A stretch of 9,768 nucleotides of DNA from an uncultured Clostridia bacterium (GTDB taxonomy: Bacteria; Bacillota; Clostridia; Lachnospirales; Anaerotignaceae): NCBI GenBank assembly GCA_937888765.1, contig CALASU010000131.1, positions 1-9,768 of the forward strand, written 5' to 3'. Below are positions 6,324 through 9,768 of this stretch, one piece after another (within the stretch, counting starts at the first letter, position 1; the number at the start of each line of letters is the position of its first letter). Under the pieces are notes generated by a model. The model worked only from the letters and a program-made list of their open reading frames with translations. It was not told where the DNA came from and did no database searches. The translations under genes and the position numbers were made by a program.

Positions 6324-6347
6324 TTTTTCGGAGCGAAAACCGAAAAA
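6324..6347 (-). terminator. Probable terminator of the nitrilase-msrA unit
   Basis: TTTTTCGG and CCGAAAAA (8 bp, 6340-6347 with 6324-6331) pair around an 8-nt loop, adjoining the msrA stop codon. The tail on the minus strand (GGTTGTCTTTT) is only moderately T-rich and overlaps the asnS -35, so efficiency may be partial. Confidence 0.45.
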
Positions 6348-6881
6348 TCAGCGAAGATTCTGCTTTTTCAGCTCTGCAATTCTGGCAAAACTGATATGAC
6401 AGTAGCCGTTTGGATTTTTGACCAGATACTTCTGATGATACTCCTCGGCGGGGATGAACTGCCGCAGGGGGAGGTTTTCGATCATAATAGGCTGTTTGTA
6501 GTCCTTCTGTAATTCGGCAAGAAATGCGGCGGCTGTCTGCTTCTGGTCTTCGTTTAGGGTATAAATGCCTGTACGGTACTGTATCCCCACATCCATGCCC
6601 TGTCTGCCGAGAGAAGTCGGGTCGATGGTGTAGCAGTATTCTGTCAGAAGCTCTGTCAGAGAAAGCACATCGGCATCAAATACGACTTCTACGGTTTCGG
6701 CGTGTCCGCTGTGATTGCAGACTTCTTCGTATGTTACGGTTTCTTTTAAAGGTGGGTTCCAGAGTTCCTTTTCGCCGAGGGCATAGCCCACACGAGTTTC
6801 CAGAACACCGTCAAGGCTGTTGAGGTAATGCTCTGTACCCCAGAAACAGCCGCCTGCCAGATAAACAGTTTCTTTTTTCAT
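6348..6881 (-). CDS. msrA: Peptide methionine-(S)-S-oxide reductase
   Basis: 177 residues, a complete single-domain MsrA. It reduces the S-epimer of methionine sulfoxide in proteins or free methionine, using a cysteine sulfenic acid intermediate regenerated by thioredoxin. The catalytic Cys12 lies in GGCFWGTEHYL (10-20). Further family landmarks are NHSGHAETVEV at 56-66, Y82/C83 in the TEYCYTIDPTSLGRQG stretch, and AEEYHQKYL at 145-153 followed by NPNGYCHI. C83 or C161 could serve as resolving cysteine. No MsrB domain is fused. The ATG at 6881 overlaps the nitrilase stop codon (ATGA) with AGGAGGG upstream, so the two are translationally coupled. The pairing suggests a shared link to methionine. 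Confidence 0.95.
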   Translation of the reverse strand: MKKETVYLAGGCFWGTEHYLNSLDGVLETRVGYALGEKELWNPPLKETVTYEEVCNHSGHAETVEVVFDADVLSLTELLTEYCYTIDPTSLGRQGMDVGIQYRTGIYTLNEDQKQTAAAFLAELQKDYKQPIMIENLPLRQFIPAEEYHQKYLVKNPNGYCHISFARIAELKKQNLR

Positions 6882-7804
6882 TCGGAATCCCTCCTGAATA
6901 GGGTGTCAATACGTTCTTTTAAGGCTTCTTTTTGCTGTGGAGAGAGGAAGGTCATCTGTTCGCAGGACATTCCCATACCGGATTCGATGCGATACAGGTC
7001 GGTTCTGCGGTGTTTGAGCAGGGGAAGCTGTTCGCGTACGGCAGATACCCGTTCAAAGTCCAATTCTACAGTCAGGATATCTTCCTGTTCTTCTAATTGT
7101 GCCACGACACTGCCCCAAGGGTCTGTTACAATGGAATGTCCCCATGCATGGTAAGAACTATTCATATTTCTTGCGGGAGCACAGCCGATCATAAATACCT
7201 GATTATCCAATGCACGCATGCGGAAGGACAGCTCCCAGTGTGCGGGGCCTGTTGTCATATTGAAAGCGGCAGGAACGATGATACCAACGGTATCTTTATA
7301 AGGGTCTGTGGGGCGGGAAGTGATGCGTGCCAGTTCGGGGAAGCGGATGTCGTAGCAGATCATCAGCCCGAATCTGCCCCAGGGGGTATCGAAAGTGGTC
7401 GCTTTCTTGCCGGGGGTAAAGGTGTCGGATTCCATGAAATACTGTCCGCCTTTTACGTTGATATCAAACAGATGTACCTTGCGGTGTCTGGCGATACATT
7501 CGCCTTTGGGATTATATACAAAGGATGTATTGTAGATTTTGCCCTTTTCCTGCTCAGGTACAGAACCCGCTACAACATACAGCCCCAGTTCCTTTGCACT
7601 TTCCGCGATTTCTGTCAGAAAAGGGGAATTGGAGGGCATGGCAAACTGTACAAATGCGCTGTTTTCATAGGGACAGGCACACATTTCGGGCAGAACTGCC
7701 ATATCTGCACCTGCTTTTTTCGCCTGCTTCAGCATGGATTTGATTTTTATGATATTTTCCTCGGGTGAGGGGAGTGTTTTCATCTGTAATAAGGATACTT
7801 TCAT
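6878..7804 (-). CDS. Carbon-nitrogen hydrolase of the nitrilase superfamily, omega-amidase (Nit2)-like
   Basis: 308 residues with the nitrilase catalytic triad E40 (VLPE), K109 (HRKVHLFD) and C150 (MICYDIRFPEL). The segment GIIVPAAFNMTTGPAHWEL, the DNQVF motif, AWGHSIV and the closing KHRRTDLY closely resemble Nit2/omega-amidases, which hydrolyse alpha-ketoglutaramate and alpha-ketosuccinamate to the dicarboxylic keto acids plus ammonia. This reaction completes glutamine-transaminase-linked methionine salvage, which fits the coupled downstream msrA. About 35 residues follow the usual family end (residue 271), carrying a predicted helix; that extension is somewhat long. The start has a perfect AGGAGG 9 bp upstream and an extended -10 promoter. 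Other nitrilase-branch amidases are possible, so the substrate is inferred. Confidence 0.87.
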   Translation of the reverse strand: MKVSLLQMKTLPSPEENIIKIKSMLKQAKKAGADMAVLPEMCACPYENSAFVQFAMPSNSPFLTEIAESAKELGLYVVAGSVPEQEKGKIYNTSFVYNPKGECIARHRKVHLFDINVKGGQYFMESDTFTPGKKATTFDTPWGRFGLMICYDIRFPELARITSRPTDPYKDTVGIIVPAAFNMTTGPAHWELSFRMRALDNQVFMIGCAPARNMNSSYHAWGHSIVTDPWGSVVAQLEEQEDILTVELDFERVSAVREQLPLLKHRRTDLYRIESGMGMSCEQMTFLSPQQKEALKERIDTLFRRDSE

Positions 7805-7830
7805 TTTGTTTCCTCCTTTTCGGTAATTTA

Positions 7831-7855
7831 TCCTAAGTATAGCATAATTTTAGGA
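7831..7855. promoter_or_regulatory. Palindromic operator-like site over the nitrilase promoter
   Basis: TCCTAA (7831-7836) and TTAGGA (7850-7855) form a perfect inverted repeat with a 13-bp spacer, and paired TA steps inside extend the symmetry. On the minus strand it contains TGCTATACT (7836-7844), an extended -10 promoter for nitrilase-msrA. A bound regulator here would block that promoter and could also affect the divergent gene at 7950. Confidence 0.45.
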
Positions 7856-7877
7856 AAATAAAAAATATTGCAGGGGG

Positions 7878-7906
7878 TGGAAAAAGAAAGCAAAAGAAAG
7901 TATACT
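7878..7906 (+). promoter_or_regulatory. Promoter of the CyuA-like gene
   Basis: TGGAAA (7878-7883), a 17-bp spacer and TATACT (7901-7906) match the sigma-A pattern moderately. Transcription would start near 7913, giving a leader of about 37 nt that includes a small ACGC-AAAA-GCGT hairpin (7916-7927) before the ribosome binding site AGGGAGGAA (7936-7944). Confidence 0.5.
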
Positions 7907-7949
7907 GAAAAAAATGACGCAAAAGCGTACAAAGCAGGGAGGAATCAGA

Positions 7950-9224
7950 ATGGCGAAAGTTGATTTTACAAAAATGCTCCGACAGGAGATCAAGTCCGCT
8001 CTGGGGGTAACGGAAGTAGGGGCGATTGCTCTGGCGGCGGCAAGAGCCTATGATGCGGTGGGCGGCAGTCTGCTGCACATCGAAATGGTTATGAATGGCG
8101 GGATGTATAAAAATGCGTTCTCCTGCGCAATTCCCGGCACAGAGGAACTGGGTTGTCAGATGGCGGCGGCACTGGGCGCACTGGGCGGCGACTGGAAGCT
8201 GGGTCTGGAAGTGCTGAAGAATATCACTCCGAACCATGTGGCGCAGGCGAAAGCATTACAGATTCCCATTGAAATCAGCGTAGACGAAACAAAAGACAGC
8301 ATTTATATTTTTGCGGAAGTGACAACCACAAAAGGCGTAGGTCTTTGTCGTATCGAGGATTTCCATGCCAATATCGTATATGTGGCAAAGGATGATGATG
8401 TACTGTTTGAGGCGGAGAAAACAGAAGCGGCGGCAGAAGCAAAAGAAGAAATTGATTTTGAAGCCATTACGGTAGCAGACATGGTAGACTATGCGAAAAA
8501 CGTATCTCTGGAAGAACTGGACTGCATTAAGGGCATGATCAAAATGAACTGCCAGCTTTCCAAAGAGGGCGAAAAAGGCGTAGGGCTTGGCATCTGGAAA
8601 ACATTGTCCGCATTCCAGAAAAAAGGTGCACTGGGCAGTGATATGATTTCTGCGGCACAGCACCTGACGTGCTCCGCTATGGATGCCAGACTGGCGGGTC
8701 TGCCCTTTGCGGCAATGAGTATTGTGGGAAGTGGTTCTCACGGTATTCTCTGCTCCCTGCCCGTAGTTTCCTACGGGAGATTCATGGAAAAGAGTGAAGA
8801 AGATATTATCCGTGCGGTGGCACTGAGCGGATTGATTACGATTTACAGTAAGCATTATACAGGCAGACTGTCCGCACTGTGCGGCTGTGTGCTTGGCGGT
8901 GGCAGCGGTGCGGCGGCAGGTATCGTGTATCTGATGGGCGGTAATGCGGAAGCGGTTTCTGCGGCGATGAACCATATGGCGGCAAACCTGACAGGTATGA
9001 TCTGTGATGGGGGCAGCACAGGCTGTGCGCTGAAAGCGTCTGCGGGGGTATACTCTGCATATCTGAGTGCCATGCTGGCGATGGAAGGTGTGGAAATCCC
9101 CAGTAATTTTGGTGTGATCGGTTCTTGTGCGGAACAGACAGAAAAGAATCTGGGACGTATTTCCGATGAAGGTATGGCACCGATGGATGCAACAATCATT
9201 GATATTATGCAAAAAGGGAAATAA
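7950..9224 (+). CDS. L-cysteine desulfidase/serine dehydratase-alpha family (UPF0597, CyuA-like), variant N-terminal motif
   Basis: 424 residues. Characterised relatives (CyuA/YhaM of E. coli, the M. jannaschii desulfidase) convert L-cysteine to pyruvate, sulfide and ammonia with a [4Fe-4S] cluster. Matching segments include IPGTEELG (61-68) and AAALGALGGDWKLGLEVLK (72-90), MNCQLSKEG (199-207), DARLAG...GSGSHGI (245-266), SALCGC (308-313) and GMICDGGSTGCALKAS (349-364). Cysteines C311 and C352 lie where cluster ligands are expected. The first ligand, in the usual ALGCTEP motif, is absent: the sequence reads ALGVTEVG (17-24). Another cysteine (C59, C69 or C201) might substitute, or the activity may differ. 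The start at 7950 is set by AGGGAGGAA 6 bp upstream; an in-frame ATG at 7914 has no such site. It diverges from nitrilase-msrA. The substrate (cysteine, serine or other) is unproven. Confidence 0.85.
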   Translation: MAKVDFTKMLRQEIKSALGVTEVGAIALAAARAYDAVGGSLLHIEMVMNGGMYKNAFSCAIPGTEELGCQMAAALGALGGDWKLGLEVLKNITPNHVAQAKALQIPIEISVDETKDSIYIFAEVTTTKGVGLCRIEDFHANIVYVAKDDDVLFEAEKTEAAAEAKEEIDFEAITVADMVDYAKNVSLEELDCIKGMIKMNCQLSKEGEKGVGLGIWKTLSAFQKKGALGSDMISAAQHLTCSAMDARLAGLPFAAMSIVGSGSHGILCSLPVVSYGRFMEKSEEDIIRAVALSGLITIYSKHYTGRLSALCGCVLGGGSGAAAGIVYLMGGNAEAVSAAMNHMAANLTGMICDGGSTGCALKASAGVYSAYLSAMLAMEGVEIPSNFGVIGSCAEQTEKNLGRISDEGMAPMDATIIDIMQKGK

Positions 9225-9253
9225 TTGACGGAAAAATCGTTTTTTGTTAAACT
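9225..9253 (+). promoter_or_regulatory. Promoter of the small-peptide transcript
   Basis: TTGACG (9225-9230), a 17-bp spacer and TAAACT (9248-9253) match 5/6 and 4/6 of the sigma-A consensus, directly after the stop codon of the CyuA-like gene. Transcription would start at about 9260, at the first base of the GGTGCTGCTT repeat, leaving a leader of about 104 nt. Confidence 0.5.
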
Positions 9254-9259
9254 GAAAAT

Positions 9260-9354
9260 GGTGCTGCTTTAAAGCGGCAGGCGGTTAGCTCTCTTATCAG
9301 AAGGAGATTAGAAGCCTTCTGTTTATATAGACTTACATATATAAAAAAGAGGGG
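9260..9354 (+). promoter_or_regulatory. Structured 5' leader of the small-peptide gene
   Basis: The leader holds GGTGCTGCTT (9260-9269) and GCGGTTAGC (9281-9289), both complementary to sequence beyond the gene. It also has a hairpin CAGAAGG/CCTTCTG (9298-9304/9315-9321) and an 8-bp A/T hairpin TTTATATA/TATATAAA (9322-9329/9338-9345) that ends just before the ribosome binding site AGAGGGG (9348-9354). This much structure ahead of a tiny gene is typical of tightly held toxin messages. Confidence 0.45.
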
Positions 9355-9363
9355 TGTTGCCAT

Positions 9364-9471
9364 ATGTTGACAGTCGAAAGCATGATTGCAATTCTGTCGT
9401 TGATCATGACTTCCTTTGGTCTTGGTTATACGATTGGCTCCAACAATGGAAAAGACAACACAAAAAAATAA
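9364..9471 (+). CDS. 35-residue single-span hydrophobic peptide, candidate type I toxin
   Basis: ATG at 9364, with AGAGGGG 9 bp upstream, opens a 35-codon frame. The peptide begins MLTVESM, continues with a hydrophobic helix of about 18 residues (IAILSLIMTSFGLGYTIG, residues 8-25) and ends in a polar, lysine-bearing tail (NNGKDNTKK). It is too short for ordinary gene calls. The layout of short N-terminus, one membrane span and basic tail resembles holin-like type I toxins of Firmicutes (TxpA/BsrG-like, Hol_Tox), but I cannot prove homology. Its TAA stop (9469-9471) is inside the terminator stem, and an opposing promoter lies downstream, as expected for an antisense-controlled toxin. Alternatives are a small membrane regulator or the coding part of a mini-element. 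Confidence 0.6.
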   Translation: MLTVESMIAILSLIMTSFGLGYTIGSNNGKDNTKK

Positions 9472-9507
9472 CCGCCCCAAGCGACCAAACTTGACGGTTA
9501 TTTTTTT
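9462..9507. terminator. Bidirectional terminator overlapping the peptide's stop codon
   Basis: A 13-bp outer stem (9462-9474 with 9495-9507) is flanked by A7 and T7, so it ends in seven T's on either strand. An inner CAAG/CTTG pair (9478-9481/9490-9493) extends it. It would stop both the sense message and an antisense RNA from the right. Confidence 0.85.
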
Positions 9508-9570
9508 ATAACTATATAGTTCAGGGCTGACCGCTTCGCAATGAAGCAGCACCGTTTTTATTGTATTTAT
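9462..9570 (-). ncRNA. Candidate antisense RNA (antitoxin) of about 109 nt
   Basis: A promoter on the minus strand (9577-9605) would start an RNA near 9570 that ends at the bidirectional terminator, overlapping the 3' end of the small-peptide message. Internal structure includes GCTTC/GAAGC (9533-9537/9543-9547) and the palindrome AACTATATAGTT (9510-9521). No coding frame with a ribosome binding site is present. It is comparable in arrangement to RatA/SR4-type antitoxin RNAs. Transcription is inferred from promoter and terminator only. Confidence 0.5.
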
Positions 9571-9576
9571 AAATAT

Positions 9577-9605
9577 ATTATAGCAACTCTTTATATCAAA
9601 TGCAA
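9577..9605 (-). promoter_or_regulatory. Minus-strand promoter of the antisense RNA
   Basis: A perfect TATAAT (9577-9582) lies exactly 17 bp from TTGCAT (9600-9605) on the minus strand. The -35 is weak (3/6). The expected start is A at about 9570. Confidence 0.55.
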
Positions 9606-9657
9606 GAGAAGCAATTTTTAACATAAAAAATGATTTTAAAAAAATTGAAAAAAGTTG

Positions 9658-9686
9658 TTGACAGATAGAAACTGTTGTGATATTAT
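9658..9686 (+). promoter_or_regulatory. Strong promoter of the tRNA gene
   Basis: A perfect TTGACA (9658-9663), a 17-bp spacer and TATTAT (9681-9686) precede the tRNA by 27 bp, a typical stable-RNA promoter. The expected start is near 9693. Confidence 0.8.
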
Positions 9687-9713
9687 AAATATTGTAGCGC
9701 AGAGATGCACTAA

Positions 9714-9768
<55 letters not shown>

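Larger units (their letters stand above)
9260..9553. repeat. Imperfect inverted repeats flanking the small-peptide gene
   Basis: The left arm 9253-9293 and the right arm near 9522-9560 match in inverted orientation over roughly 40 bp with a few differences. The exact cores are GGTGCTGCTT (9260-9269) against AAGCAGCACC (9544-9553), and GCGGTTAGC (9281-9289) against GCTGACCGC (9526-9534), the latter with one G-U-type change. They could be ends of a small mobile unit or pairing arms of a longer RNA. Confidence 0.6.

Noticed and set aside
6252..6347. T-box leader for asnS
   Set aside because: Only about 35 nt separate the predicted transcription start from the asnS start, with no specifier or antiterminator structure.
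7914..7949. Upstream in-frame ATG adding 12 residues to the CyuA-like protein
   Set aside because: It has no ribosome binding site and falls at the predicted transcription start; AGGGAGGAA is correctly placed for the ATG at 7950.
8256..9212. Minus-strand open frames opposite the CyuA-like gene
   Set aside because: His/Cys/Arg-rich shadow translations of a well-supported gene.
9247..9624. 125-codon minus-strand open frame across the toxin-like locus
   Set aside because: It crosses the bidirectional terminator and the peptide gene, lacks a ribosome binding site, and shows no protein-like pattern; the minus strand here is better explained as an antisense RNA.

Overview
The window (9,768 bp) reads as chromosomal DNA of a low-to-mid GC Firmicute, most likely an anaerobic gut-type member of the Clostridia. 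The grounds are strong AGGAGG-type ribosome binding sites, a Gly-X-Thr collagen-like protein of the spore-surface kind, a Clostridia-type short peptide deformylase homologue, an iron-sulfur cysteine desulfidase/serine dehydratase-family protein, and GC-rich palindrome clusters between genes. Genus cannot be fixed from the sequence alone.

Layout: bases 1-645 hold the 3' part of a collagen-like surface protein gene (+). It converges on a minus-strand block and shares a bidirectional terminator with it. From 825 to 7804 all genes are on the minus strand. In transcription order from the right these are an omega-amidase-like nitrilase overlapping msrA by 4 bp (7804-6348), asnS (6251-4857), a peptide deformylase-like gene (4616-4206), an unrecognised charged coiled-coil protein (4092-3214) probably followed on the same transcript by argF (3138-2233), and a LysA-like PLP decarboxylase (2033-825). 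Most units have their own promoter-like sequence and intrinsic terminator. Diverging to the right from the 7805-7949 spacer is a CyuA/UPF0597-family gene (7950-9224, +).

The stretch 9225-9713 has the architecture of a small type I toxin-antitoxin-like unit. It contains a sigma-A-type promoter, a structured leader, a 35-codon gene for a single-span hydrophobic peptide whose stop codon lies inside a bidirectional terminator, and an oppositely oriented promoter that would make an RNA of about 109 nt antisense to the 3' end. Imperfect inverted repeats flank the gene. A strong promoter then drives a tRNA-Phe gene that is cut by the window end.

Functionally the window is mostly housekeeping: translation (asnS, deformylase homologue, tRNA-Phe), arginine and PLP-dependent amino acid metabolism, and a sulfur/keto-acid cluster (omega-amidase, methionine sulfoxide reductase, putative cysteine desulfidase). 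The parts most worth a second look are the toxin-like module, the desulfidase homologue that lacks its usual first cysteine ligand, the deformylase homologue with an altered motif 1, and a palindrome family placed just after two stop codons.
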